A stretch of 64,000 nucleotides of DNA from CALOCN01 sp942491735 (GTDB taxonomy: Bacteria; Eisenbacteria; RBG-16-71-46; JABDJR01), in contig CALOCN010000014.1 in assembly GCA_942491735.1 (NCBI GenBank), forward strand, positions 1,116,001 to 1,180,000, given 5' to 3'. Both the position numbers and the translations under genes were made by a program. The notes under the pieces are model-generated. The model did no database searches, was not told the origin of the DNA, and saw only the letters and a list, made by a program, of their open reading frames with translations. Below, piece by piece: positions 54,469-63,296 of the stretch (positions are counted from its first letter, which is position 1; every line of letters begins with the position of its first letter).

Positions 54469-55864
54469 AACGATCCTCATCCTTGTCACCGTGCTCCTGA
54501 TGTTGCCGGTCGCCGGACAGGCCGCTGGGCTGCAGATTCCCGCGTTCGAGACGGAGACCCTGCCCAACGGATTGACCCTCCAGCTCCTCGTGCACCCGAC
54601 CGTTCCCATGGTGAGCTTCGACCTGTGGATCCGGGGGGGTGCCTCGGCGGACCCCGCCGGCAAGGAGGGGCTCGCCTATCTCACCGGCGAGGCCCTGCGC
54701 AAGGGGGCCGGCGACCGGGATGCGGCGGCCTTCGCGGAAGCGATGGACTTCCTGGGCGCGAGCTTTTCCACCTCGGTGAATCGCGACCGGACCCGGGTGA
54801 CCTTGTCCCTGTTGTCCAAGGACTTCGACGCGGGGCTCGAGCTGCTGGCCGACGCGATCCTGCGCCCGACCTTCAGCGCCGATGAAATCGGGAAGCTGGC
54901 CGGGCAGTCGGCCGACGCTGTGGTGCAGGCAAAGGACAACCCCCGCAACGTGCTGGCCGACTACCACAACGCGTTCCTCTACGGCTCACATCCCTACGGC
55001 AATCCGGTCGACGGCACCGAGACCTCACTCAAGACGATGACGGTGGAGGACGTGAAGGGTTTCTATCGCGACCACATGGGCGCCGACCGGGTCATCCTCA
55101 CCGTGGCCGGGGACATCGAACCCGCCGAGGCGAAGCGCAGGATCGAGGCCGCCTTCGGGTCCATGCAGGCCGCGGCGGTTCCCGCCCCGGTCATTCCGGA
55201 ACCCCAGGTCCCCACTGCCCGGCGGGTGCTCCTGGTCAACAAGAACGATACGCCGCAGACCTGGTTCCTCATGGGCAGCCTGGGCCCCAGGTACGATCAT
55301 CCGGATCATGCGGCCACCGAGGTGGTGCGTACGGTCTTTGGAGGGCGCTTCACCAGTTGGCTCAACAACGCGTTGCGGATCGAGTCGGGCCTGACCTACG
55401 GCGCGCGGTACACGATGAGCCCGGGTCAAGCGGCGGGCCCCGCCTACATCAGCAGCTTCACCGCCACCGAGACCACCAAGGAAGCCATGGACATGGCCCT
55501 GGCCCAGCTGGATCGCCTGCACGAGGAAGGCATCGGGGAAGCCGACCTGGCCTCGGCCAAGGCCTACCTGCTGGGACAGACCCCCTACGACTATGAAACG
55601 GCGGCCAACATGGCCCAGGCCATCAGCGAACTGACCTTCTATGGTGTGTCCCGGGACCGGCTCGACGGCCTGTTCGATGCGGTGCAGGCGGTGGACCTCG
55701 AGGCGTGCCGCGAGGTCATCGGCAAGTACTTCGGTCGGGAGAACCTGGTCATTACCGCGATCGGGGTCCAGGCCGAGGTTGGGGAGGTTCTGGAAGGCTT
55801 TGGACCCCTGACCCTCCGGGAGAATACCGAACCCGGATTCAGGGTGCCTGCCCCAGGTCCCTGA
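54458..55864 (+). CDS. M16 peptidase partner subunit lacking the zinc motif
   Basis: A 468-residue protein with a signal peptide (1-22). It has the M16 fold but where the zinc motif should be it reads GLAYLTGEAL with no His or Glu. In heterodimeric M16B proteases such a subunit forms half of the clam-shell chamber and supplies Arg/Tyr residues to the active site; GLTYGARY fits that site. Overlaps the active subunit gene by eleven bases, implying coupled expression. A terminator follows. Confidence 0.88.
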   Translation: MRSRTILILVTVLLMLPVAGQAAGLQIPAFETETLPNGLTLQLLVHPTVPMVSFDLWIRGGASADPAGKEGLAYLTGEALRKGAGDRDAAAFAEAMDFLGASFSTSVNRDRTRVTLSLLSKDFDAGLELLADAILRPTFSADEIGKLAGQSADAVVQAKDNPRNVLADYHNAFLYGSHPYGNPVDGTETSLKTMTVEDVKGFYRDHMGADRVILTVAGDIEPAEAKRRIEAAFGSMQAAAVPAPVIPEPQVPTARRVLLVNKNDTPQTWFLMGSLGPRYDHPDHAATEVVRTVFGGRFTSWLNNALRIESGLTYGARYTMSPGQAAGPAYISSFTATETTKEAMDMALAQLDRLHEEGIGEADLASAKAYLLGQTPYDYETAANMAQAISELTFYGVSRDRLDGLFDAVQAVDLEACREVIGKYFGRENLVITAIGVQAEVGEVLEGFGPLTLRENTEPGFRVPAPGP

Positions 55865-55894
55865 CGCGTGAACCGACTGTCCCGAAACGAATTG

Positions 55895-55923
55895 CCCCGG
55901 AGCCTTCCCACTTGGCTCCGGGG
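55895..55923 (+). terminator. Terminator after the M16 pair
   Basis: A perfect 10-bp stem CCCCGGAGCC/GGCTCCGGGG with a nine-base loop, followed by ctctctgtctt. It begins about 30 bases after the stop codon. Confidence 0.7.
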
Positions 55924-55995
55924 CTCTCTGTCTTGTGGGGTTCGGGTTGGAGCGGGCTCCCGATCCCGTTTCCCCTGGAGGTATCGGGGGATTTA

Positions 55996-56018
55996 GCCGA
56001 TAACCGGAGTGGCCGGTT
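55996..56018 (+). promoter_or_regulatory. Second copy of the GCCGATAACCGG leader motif
   Basis: GCCGATAACCGG (55996-56007) overlaps a 6-bp hairpin AACCGG/CCGGTT (56002-56007, 56013-56018). It is upstream of the PhyH promoter. The role is unknown. Confidence 0.4.
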
Positions 56019-56027
56019 CCGCCCAGG

Positions 56028-56056
56028 TCGACGATCGGTTAACCCGGTGCTACCGT
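56028..56056 (+). promoter_or_regulatory. Promoter for the glycan locus (PhyH operon)
   Basis: TCGACG (56028-56033) and TACCGT (56051-56056) are 17 bases apart. The expected transcript starts near the Shine-Dalgarno AGAGGGGG before the ATG at 56079. The same TCGACG -35 occurs at the ALDH promoter. Confidence 0.4.
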
Positions 56057-56078
56057 TGAAACAGAGGGGGTTGATCCC

Positions 56079-56903
56079 ATGCAGTCGGTGATTCGGAGAA
56101 TCGAGGAGGACGGGTACGCCACCGTGCCCGGGGTTTTCTCGACGGATCAGGTCCAGACCGCCCTGGCCAAGATCCGGGACTGGTTCGATCGCACCCACGA
56201 CAAATTGGCGGAGAACAAGCCCTATCTGGCCAGCGATGACTGCTTTGTCTGGAACCTGCAGAACAAGGACCCGTTCTTCCTCGAACTGTTTTTCAATACG
56301 CCCGAAATCCAGACCCTGCTCAAGCACTTTCTCAATGATCCATGGTTCAAACAGATCCCCGAGGGGGACGCGAGCTTCATCCTTCGGAACTTCCTTGCCC
56401 GCAACAGCAACGAGAAGCTCCCCATGCATATCGACTCGATGGTTCCCTACGGCGGCGAGTACTGCTTCGTCATGCAGGCTGCCATCATCCTCGAGGATCA
56501 GACGGTGGCCAATGGGTGCACCCGGGTGGTCCCCGGCTCGCACCGGTCCGGTCGCTATGTCGACCAGAGCATCTTCGAGGAGGCGGTTCCGGTGGAGTCG
56601 AAGGCCGGCGACCTGGCCATCTGGGACAGCCGGATCTGGCACGGCTGTGGTGAGAACCAGTCCGGGGCGTCGCGTTGGTCGATGATCGCCACCTGCACCC
56701 GCTGGTGGCTCAAGCAGGGGTTTGATATCCCCTACAACCTGCCCCAGGAGATCTATGAGGGCCTCACCGACAATCAGAAGGCGGTTCTCGGGTACTGCTC
56801 GCTGCCCTACGCGGACGAGATGGCCGGTATCGACATGAAACGAGGGTACGATTCCCTGCTACCCCGGGTTGCCGACTATCGCCGGTCCGGTTCGGAGGGC
56901 TGA
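56079..56903 (+). CDS. Phytanoyl-CoA dioxygenase (PhyH) family oxygenase
   Basis: A 274-residue Fe(II)/2-oxoglutarate oxygenase. Iron ligands are His117 and Asp119 (MHIDSM) and distal His188 (WHGCGEN). Arg199 is the likely 2-oxoglutarate anchor. In surface-glycan loci such enzymes hydroxylate sugars or sugar-linked lipids; the substrate is unknown. It is first in a run with a propeller glycosidase-like gene, aminotransferase and GT2. AGAGGGGG lies eight bases before the ATG. Confidence 0.85.
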   Translation: MQSVIRRIEEDGYATVPGVFSTDQVQTALAKIRDWFDRTHDKLAENKPYLASDDCFVWNLQNKDPFFLELFFNTPEIQTLLKHFLNDPWFKQIPEGDASFILRNFLARNSNEKLPMHIDSMVPYGGEYCFVMQAAIILEDQTVANGCTRVVPGSHRSGRYVDQSIFEEAVPVESKAGDLAIWDSRIWHGCGENQSGASRWSMIATCTRWWLKQGFDIPYNLPQEIYEGLTDNQKAVLGYCSLPYADEMAGIDMKRGYDSLLPRVADYRRSGSEG

Positions 56904-56904
56904 G

Positions 56905-57852
56905 ATGGGTTGGGTCAAGCAGGGGGTCCTCGAGATCCCGGTCGGAAAGACGGACTGGATGGTGAGCCATACCCAGTTCCCCACTGCGGATCCCGTGGAC
57001 GGGAACCGGCTCCGTATCTACTTCGGAACCCGGAGCGCCCAGACCCACACCGTCACCTCCTTCGTGGAAGTCGATGCGAACGACCCGACCCGGCTGCTCT
57101 ACCGGCACGATCGCCCGGTACTGGGCCGGGGGGAACTGGGCAGTTTCGACGACGGGGGAGCCCTGCCTTCCTGGATCGTCAATGACGGCGACCGCAAGCT
57201 GCTCTACTACGTGGGGTGGAACGCCGGCGTCACGGTGGGATACCGGAACTCCATCGGGTTGGCGGTGAGCGAGGATGGCGGCAGGACGTTCCAGCGTCTC
57301 TTCAAGGGTCCCATCGTGGATCGCACCCGGGACGAACCGCAGTTCTGTTCGTCCCCCTGCGTCCTGAAAGAGGGATCGCGGTGGCGGATGTGGTATCTGA
57401 ACGGCGTGCGATGGGACGTGATCGACGGCCGGGCCGAGCCGGTGTACCACCTGAAGTACGCGGAGTCCAACGACGGCATCGAGTGGCACCGCGAGGGGCG
57501 TGTCGCCATCGAGCTTGCTTCACCGGAGGAAGGCGGAATCGCCCGTCCCTCGGTGATCGTCGAGGACGGACTGTACCGGATGTGGTACTCGCGTCGGGGC
57601 ATCGCCGGCTATCGGGACAACCGGGAGCACTCCTATCGCATCGGGTACGCGGAGTCCCAGGACGGTATCGAGTGGGTCCGCAAGGACGACGAGGCCGGCA
57701 TCGATGTCTCGCCGGAGGGATGGGACTCCCAAATGATCGAGTTTCCCAATGTATACCGGCATGGCGGTCGCAAACACCTGCTGTACAACGGCAACGGTTT
57801 CGGCTCGACCGGAATCGGTTGGGCCGTATGGTCCGACGGGGACGGGGCATGA
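56905..57852 (+). CDS. GH43/GH32-like five-bladed propeller protein
   Basis: A 315-residue protein with no signal peptide. Repeats such as KYAESNDGIEWHREG and GYAESQDGIEWVRKD, with a GLAVSEDGGRTFQRL strand, suggest the five-bladed propeller of GH43/GH32-type glycosidases and related proteins. I see no clear catalytic acid trio, so a sugar-binding or transferase-linked role is possible. It follows the PhyH gene by one base and overlaps the aminotransferase start (ATGA). Confidence 0.7.
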   Translation: MGWVKQGVLEIPVGKTDWMVSHTQFPTADPVDGNRLRIYFGTRSAQTHTVTSFVEVDANDPTRLLYRHDRPVLGRGELGSFDDGGALPSWIVNDGDRKLLYYVGWNAGVTVGYRNSIGLAVSEDGGRTFQRLFKGPIVDRTRDEPQFCSSPCVLKEGSRWRMWYLNGVRWDVIDGRAEPVYHLKYAESNDGIEWHREGRVAIELASPEEGGIARPSVIVEDGLYRMWYSRRGIAGYRDNREHSYRIGYAESQDGIEWVRKDDEAGIDVSPEGWDSQMIEFPNVYRHGGRKHLLYNGNGFGSTGIGWAVWSDGDGA

Positions 57853-59072
57853 AACAACGGGTGGATGAACTGGCGGTGTTCGGGGGCCCCCCCTTGTTCG
57901 ACGCGCCGCTGCACGTCGGTCAGCCCAACCTGGGTGATCGGGCCGCGTTGCTGGAACGTCTCCAGGGCGCCCTGGACCGGCGTTGGCTGACCAATCGCGG
58001 ACCCCTGGTGCGCGAATTCGAGCAGCGGGTCGAGTCCCTGACCGGCGTGGAACACTGCGTGGCCATGTGCAACGGCACGTTGGCCCTCGAGATCGCCATC
58101 CGGGCCGCGGGTCTCAGCGGGGAAGTCATCGTTCCCTCGTTCACCTTCGTGGCCACCGCGCACGCCCTCCAGTGGCAGGAGATCACGCCGGTGTTCTGCG
58201 ACGTGGACCCGGTGACCCACACCATGGATCCCTCGGGGATCGAGGAGCTCATCACCGAGCGCACTACCGGGATCATCGGGGTCCATACCTGGGGCCGACC
58301 CTGCGACATCGAGGCGCTGCAGGGCATCGCCACGCGTCACGATCTCGCCCTGCTCTTCGATGCCGCCCATGCCTTCGGCTGTTCCTACCGGGGAAAGATG
58401 ATCGGCGGCTTCGGGAATGCGGAGGTGTTCAGCTTCCACGCGACCAAGTTCGTGAACTGCATCGAGGGCGGAGCGGTGGTGACCAACGACACGGCCCTGG
58501 CCAACCGGATCCGGCTCATGAAGAACTTCGGCTTCGTGGATCTGGACACGGTGAGCCATCTCGGGACCAATGGAAAGATGAACGAGTTCTCCGCCGCGAT
58601 GGGGCTGACCACCCTGGACAGCATGGAAGCCATTGTCGAGCACAACCGACTCATCTACGAGGCCTATCGGGAGGCCACCCGGGGCATCCCGGGCCTGGTC
58701 CTCATCGACTACGACCGGTCCGAAAGCCAGAACTTCCAGTACATCGTTTTCGAGGTGGATACCGCCGCGGCCGGGCTGTGCCGCGACACGTTGATCGCGG
58801 CGCTGGTGGCGGAGAACGTGCGGGCCCGACGCTATTTCTACCCGGGCGTCCATCGCATGGAGCCCTACGTCTCATACTTCCCGGAGAACGGGGTCCTGCT
58901 TCCGGAGACCGAGGCCCTGGGAGACCGGGTCATGGTGTTGCCTACCGGCGAGGCCATGACCGCCGGGAATGTTTCCCGGATAGCCGGCCTGCTGCGGCTG
59001 GTCCTCGGGAACGCCGCGGCGATCCGTTCACGTCTCGACCCCCGCCTCGCCACCGGGGCCGGCGGGGCCTGA
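57849..59072 (+). CDS. DegT/DnrJ/EryC1-type PLP aminotransferase
   Basis: A 407-residue sugar aminotransferase. The PLP Lys is Lys200 in SFHATKFVNCIEGG, and CNGTLALEIAIRA lies upstream. It would aminate a nucleotide-linked 3- or 4-keto sugar (like WecE, ArnB or QdtB), giving an amino sugar that could be formylated by the neighbouring formyltransferase. Its start overlaps the stop of the propeller gene. Substrate not predictable. Confidence 0.9.
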   Translation: MKQRVDELAVFGGPPLFDAPLHVGQPNLGDRAALLERLQGALDRRWLTNRGPLVREFEQRVESLTGVEHCVAMCNGTLALEIAIRAAGLSGEVIVPSFTFVATAHALQWQEITPVFCDVDPVTHTMDPSGIEELITERTTGIIGVHTWGRPCDIEALQGIATRHDLALLFDAAHAFGCSYRGKMIGGFGNAEVFSFHATKFVNCIEGGAVVTNDTALANRIRLMKNFGFVDLDTVSHLGTNGKMNEFSAAMGLTTLDSMEAIVEHNRLIYEAYREATRGIPGLVLIDYDRSESQNFQYIVFEVDTAAAGLCRDTLIAALVAENVRARRYFYPGVHRMEPYVSYFPENGVLLPETEALGDRVMVLPTGEAMTAGNVSRIAGLLRLVLGNAAAIRSRLDPRLATGAGGA

Positions 59073-60041
59073 GTGCCGACCCCCGAGCACCCGAAGGTCA
59101 GCGTCTGCATGGTGACCTACAACCATGAGGACTTTCTCGCCCAGGCCCTCGACAGTGCCCTGTCCCAGGAGCGCGACTTCGAAATGGAGATCGTGGTGGG
59201 GGAGGACGCGAGTACGGATCGCACTGCGGAGATCCTGCGGGAGTACGCGGCACGACATCCGGATGTGGTACGCCCCCTGTTTCGCGCCCCGAACATCGGC
59301 GCGGCGCCCAACTTCACCGATGCCTGGGTCCAGTGCCGCGGCGAGTACATCGCGGTCCTCGATGGGGATGACTACTGGATTCATCCCCGGAAGCTCCAAC
59401 GACAGGTGGAGTACCTCGATGCGCGCCCGGACTACTCCGTGGTGGGGCACCGGTTCCGCATCGAGTCGGTGGATGACAGCGGGGCGACCCGGAGCAGGCT
59501 CAGCCCCCCGGAGGAGGAACTGATCCCCCTCGAATCGCTGGTCTGCCGTCAGAGCGTGGCCACCCATACCCTGTTCGCCCGCCGGAGCGCCCTGCGGGAG
59601 TTCCCCCCCTGGTACTACGTCAACCGATCCGGGGATCGTTGCCTGGAAGTGCTTCTCGGCATGGCAGGCAAGGTGGGGTTCATTGACGAGGTGATGTCCA
59701 CCTACCGGTTCCATGGCAAGGGAATGTGGAGCGAGTCCTCCACCGAGGAGAACGTGCGTTCCCGTCTGGCCCTCGCCGACCTGTTCCTGACTCACCTGGA
59801 TCCGTCGCTGCACCCGGCCATCCGGCGCCGGATGGCCGCCGAATACCGTGAGCTGACCTGGATCGAGGGATCACGCGGCGAGGTGGAAGAGGCGCGGGAA
59901 GCCTGGGCCCGGGCCAAGGAACTGGATCCGTCCGGATGGTGGCTGCGCCCGGAGTACCTCCGCTGGCAGCTATGGCTCACCTTTCCGGGGATCTACGGAA
60001 AGTTGCGTCGCCTGGGACGGAACGCTCCCCGGCAGGGGTGA
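59073..60041 (+). CDS. Family 2 glycosyltransferase
   Basis: A 322-residue GT-A transferase with VCMVTYNHEDFLAQALDSAL, VVGEDASTDRT and DGDDYW, the GT2 hallmarks. It would add a sugar to a lipid-linked glycan on the cytoplasmic face. It starts with GTG at 59073, immediately after the aminotransferase stop codon, and completes the plus-strand run. A helical Arg-rich tail may contact the membrane. Confidence 0.9.
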   Translation: MPTPEHPKVSVCMVTYNHEDFLAQALDSALSQERDFEMEIVVGEDASTDRTAEILREYAARHPDVVRPLFRAPNIGAAPNFTDAWVQCRGEYIAVLDGDDYWIHPRKLQRQVEYLDARPDYSVVGHRFRIESVDDSGATRSRLSPPEEELIPLESLVCRQSVATHTLFARRSALREFPPWYYVNRSGDRCLEVLLGMAGKVGFIDEVMSTYRFHGKGMWSESSTEENVRSRLALADLFLTHLDPSLHPAIRRRMAAEYRELTWIEGSRGEVEEAREAWARAKELDPSGWWLRPEYLRWQLWLTFPGIYGKLRRLGRNAPRQG

Positions 60042-60060
60042 GCTTCCTTGAAGGCGGAAT

Positions 60061-61353
60061 TCAGCCCCGCGAGACCCGGCTACCGCGCGGGGAGTTTGGA
60101 GCACGAGTGTCCTTGCGCGGGGTCCGCTCCCGTTCCCCCTCGGCCGCGGTGAACTCCGACTCGACGAGCCTGGGATAGGGGTTGGCGCTTCCCCGCACCT
60201 CGAGCCGATCCGAATGCACATGGACGGTCGCCGCGGGAAAGCGATGGTCATGCATACGATCGATGTCGTACTGCTTGGCGATGACCCCCAGGTAGAAGGT
60301 TCCGTTGGCCAGATGCATGTCCATGGCGAATCGGCAGGTCCAGCTGTCCCCCGGGAACATGTCCTGCGGCGGGTGTCCCAGGCGGAAAGTGGACATGTTG
60401 AACACGGAATAGGATGTCTCGTCCTGCAGATAGAAGTAGACCCCCATCCCCGGGGCGAAGTTCTTGGCTTCGAAGGTCACTTCGAGAAAGGCGGCGTCCC
60501 CGGGTTCGAACAACTCGCACGGCTCGCCCGCTTCGTCGGTGAGCACGGTGCGGGTAATGCGGACATCGCCGTTGTGCTGCTCATCGCTGATTGCGCCCGC
60601 CCCCTCGAGGTACTGGCGGACCACTTCCTCGGCCGGTCCACTGGCCACCGTGGTTCCCCGGGTGAGCAGGTAGGCGCGGTCGCACAGGGAGTTGATGGCC
60701 CGCAGGTTGTGGGAAACAAAGACCACCGCGGCGCCGCTCTTGACCAGATCCTGCATGCGACGATTGCACCGTGCCTGGAAGGAGAAGTCCCCCACGCTCA
60801 GCACCTCGTCGATGAGCAGCACGTCCTGCTGGAGGCTGGTCGCGATGGAGAAGCCGAGCCGAGCGTTCATCCCGCTGGAGTAGCGTTTGACCGGGGTGTC
60901 GATGAAGTCCTCGATCTCGGCGAAGGCCACGATCTCGTCGAACTTCTTTTCGATCTCCCTGCGTTTCATGCCCAGGATGGATCCCTGGAGAAACGTGTTC
61001 TCGCGTCCGGTGAGGTCGGCATGGAAGCCGGCCGCGATCTCGATGAGCGCGCCGACCCTTCCCCGGACCTCGACCCGGCCCCGGTTGGGTCGGAGAATGC
61101 CGTTGAGCAGTTTGAGGGTGGTGCTCTTCCCGGCCCCGTTGGGCCCGATGATTCCTACCGCCTCGCCGGGTTTCACCTCGAGATCCAGCTCCCGCACCGC
61201 CCAGAAGTCGCCGTCGGCGAGCTCGGTGCGGGGAGGGGACTTGCCCATGAACTTCCTGGCCATGGCCGGAATGAGATCCCGGAGGCTGTCGTGCATTTCT
61301 CCCATGTGGAACTTCTTCCACACGTCCTGGACGCGGATCCCGTGATCGGACAT
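60061..61353 (-). CDS. wzt: O-antigen/polysaccharide ABC exporter ATPase with carbohydrate-binding C-domain
   Basis: A 430-residue ATPase. Walker A is at 70-78 (GPNGAGKST), signature YSSGMNARL around 165, Walker B VLLIDEVLSVGD. From about 270 a Wzt-type C-terminal domain follows, the immunoglobulin-like fold that recognises the terminal sugar of the polymer. That C-domain suggests chain-length control by a capped polysaccharide, as in E. coli O8/O9a. It overlaps the permease gene by one base (TGATG). Confidence 0.9.
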   Translation of the reverse strand: MSDHGIRVQDVWKKFHMGEMHDSLRDLIPAMARKFMGKSPPRTELADGDFWAVRELDLEVKPGEAVGIIGPNGAGKSTTLKLLNGILRPNRGRVEVRGRVGALIEIAAGFHADLTGRENTFLQGSILGMKRREIEKKFDEIVAFAEIEDFIDTPVKRYSSGMNARLGFSIATSLQQDVLLIDEVLSVGDFSFQARCNRRMQDLVKSGAAVVFVSHNLRAINSLCDRAYLLTRGTTVASGPAEEVVRQYLEGAGAISDEQHNGDVRITRTVLTDEAGEPCELFEPGDAAFLEVTFEAKNFAPGMGVYFYLQDETSYSVFNMSTFRLGHPPQDMFPGDSWTCRFAMDMHLANGTFYLGVIAKQYDIDRMHDHRFPAATVHVHSDRLEVRGSANPYPRLVESEFTAAEGERERTPRKDTRAPNSPRGSRVSRG

Positions 61354-62246
61354 CACACGTACTCCGCGAAGAGGAACTCGAGCCGGTGGAACTGGATGGT
61401 CCCGGCAATGAACCCACCCACGCTCCACAGGACCAGATAGGCCAGGTACCAGGGGGACCACACGGTGACCGTGGCCCCGTCGACCAGGGTGGTGAGGGGG
61501 AGAAGCAGGTTGTGCCCTTCGACCACGGCCAGCCGGATGCCCTCCAGGGCGGGGGAGACCGGGTTGAGGAAGATGAGTTGCGCGCCCAGGGGACCCAGCA
61601 TGGCCGGCTCGATGAACACCGGGGTGAAGAAGATCCCGAAGGTGAGGAGCACGTTCACGATGTACTTCACATCGCGGAAGAACAGGTTGGCCGCGGCAAG
61701 AAAGAGCGACGCCCCCGCGGTGAAGACAAACAGGAGGACGACCAGCAATGGGACCCAGAGCAGGTTCACCGTGAAGGGAACGCCCAGGAAAGGCAGGGCC
61801 AACATGAGGGCAAAGCCGCCCACCACGCTGTCGAAGGCCTGGGCCAGGCAGGCCGAGATGGGGAGCACTTCCCGTGGGAAATAGATCTTGGTCACCAGGT
61901 TCATGTTGTTGATCAGGCTGCCGCTGGCGAAACCGATGGCCCCGACAAAGAAGGACCAGGGCAGCGCCTTGAGGGTGATCCCGGCCACGATGCCTGGATC
62001 CAGGGGCTCCCCGGACAGGGTGGCCATGGCGAACCGGATGATCACCCCCGAGAGGACGATCAGGATGGGCATGAAAATGGCCCACCCGAAACCCATGACC
62101 GCCTGCTTGTAGCGGATACGGATGTCGCGGCGGGTCAGCTCCACCAGCAGTTCGCGGTAATGGGCGTAATCGTAGAGGATCTCCCCCAGCTCCTGGCGGA
62201 GGCCGACCTTGTTTTCCGTGGTGATCATGGCGCGTTCATTGGACAT
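61353..62246 (-). CDS. wzm: Polysaccharide ABC-2 type permease
   Basis: A 297-residue protein with six membrane helices, RRDIRIRYKQAVMGFGWAIFMP near the start and FFRDVKYIVNVLLTFGIFFTPVF in the middle, typical of Wzm/KpsM-type exporters. Together with the next ATPase it exports an assembled glycan to the outside. It is divergent from the GNAT gene, with an A+T-rich region between. Confidence 0.9.
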   Translation of the reverse strand: MSNERAMITTENKVGLRQELGEILYDYAHYRELLVELTRRDIRIRYKQAVMGFGWAIFMPILIVLSGVIIRFAMATLSGEPLDPGIVAGITLKALPWSFFVGAIGFASGSLINNMNLVTKIYFPREVLPISACLAQAFDSVVGGFALMLALPFLGVPFTVNLLWVPLLVVLLFVFTAGASLFLAAANLFFRDVKYIVNVLLTFGIFFTPVFIEPAMLGPLGAQLIFLNPVSPALEGIRLAVVEGHNLLLPLTTLVDGATVTVWSPWYLAYLVLWSVGGFIAGTIQFHRLEFLFAEYV

Positions 62247-62390
62247 GGATGTGGGGAGGCTCCTCGGATACGTTGTCGTCCATACCAGGGTTGATCATGA
62301 CCCCGGAGTTGCTGGTTGGGAACCAGAAACCGTACTATACGAATGGTTGGTCGTGGGTGTAAAATACTTTCCAGTAAAGGTTTAACGCAC
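62247..62390. promoter_or_regulatory. Divergent A+T-richer intergenic region between wzm and the GNAT gene
   Basis: The 144-base spacer includes TACTATAC (62333-62340) and TAAAATACT (62360-62368) as -10-like boxes on the plus strand. No convincing -35 or repeat is visible. It likely holds promoters for both directions. Confidence 0.35.
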
Positions 62391-63296
62391 ATGGATGCCC
62401 CTTCCGGATACGCCCACCCAGATTATGCCGCCTCCCTGGCGTCCTTCGGCCGGCCCCTGCCGCTGCCCCGGTCCGGGGGTGCCCTCCTGGCCCGGAGCAT
62501 CCCCGGCACGCCCTACCAGGACGCCATGGCCCCCTACCCCTTGCTCTGCTGCGCCAGGTGGGATGCATTGGCCGCCGACCTGGACGCGTTGGCCGGTGAG
62601 CTGGTGTCGGTTACCGCGGTGCTGGATCCGTTCGGGGACCCCACCCCGGACGTGCTCAGGGGGGCGTTCGACACCGCCGATCCCTTCAAGGAGCACTTCG
62701 TGGCCGATCTCTCCCGTCCGCGGGAGGCGTTCGTGAAGACGTCGCACCGGGCGGCGGTCCGGCGGGCCCAGCGCACGGTGGAGGTGGCTCCGGTCGGGAA
62801 CCCGGCCGAGGCCCTCGACGACTGGATGCGATTGTTCGGAACCCTGGAGACCCGGCACGGGATCGACGGGATTCGCGCGTTCTCGCGTGAGGCCTTCGCG
62901 GTGCAGTTGGCGATCCCCGGGTCGGTGCTTTTCGAGGCGCGGGTAGAGGGGGAACGGGTGGGGCTCGACTGGTGGTTCATTCAGGGGGACGTGGCCCAGG
63001 GCCACCTGGTGGCCATGAGCGATGTGGGCTACGCGCACCGCGCGTCCTACGCCACCAAGTGGTTTCTCCTGGAGTGGTTTCGTGACCGCGTCCGGTGGCT
63101 CAACTTCGGCGGGGGCGCCGGGGCTGTGGCGGCCGATGATGGACTGACCCGGTTCAAGACCGGCTGGTCCACCGGGACCCGCATCGCACGATTGGGGAAA
63201 CGGATTCTCATGCCGGAGGTCTACCGGGAATTGGCGCAGGCGAAGGGGAGTCCGGAAACGAACTGGTTCCCGGCCTACCGGAACGGGGAGGTCTGA
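62391..63296 (+). CDS. GNAT/FemAB-like acyltransferase (Acetyltransf_6 type)
   Basis: A 301-residue protein. VLFEARVEGERVGLDWWFIQGD and YATKWFLLEWFRDRVRWLNFGGGAG are typical of the BioF2/FemX-like GNAT family, which transfers acyl or aminoacyl groups to sugars or peptidoglycan. In a glycan locus it likely acylates an amino sugar. The start at 62391 was preferred to an earlier in-frame ATG, whose extra residues look non-coding. The stop overlaps the next ATG (TGATG). Confidence 0.75.
   Translation: MDAPSGYAHPDYAASLASFGRPLPLPRSGGALLARSIPGTPYQDAMAPYPLLCCARWDALAADLDALAGELVSVTAVLDPFGDPTPDVLRGAFDTADPFKEHFVADLSRPREAFVKTSHRAAVRRAQRTVEVAPVGNPAEALDDWMRLFGTLETRHGIDGIRAFSREAFAVQLAIPGSVLFEARVEGERVGLDWWFIQGDVAQGHLVAMSDVGYAHRASYATKWFLLEWFRDRVRWLNFGGGAGAVAADDGLTRFKTGWSTGTRIARLGKRILMPEVYRELAQAKGSPETNWFPAYRNGEV

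Noticed and set aside
54458..55864. Second M16 gene as a pseudogene because it lacks HxxEH
   Set aside because: It is full length, overlaps its partner in an operon and keeps other M16 features, which fits the known non-catalytic subunit.
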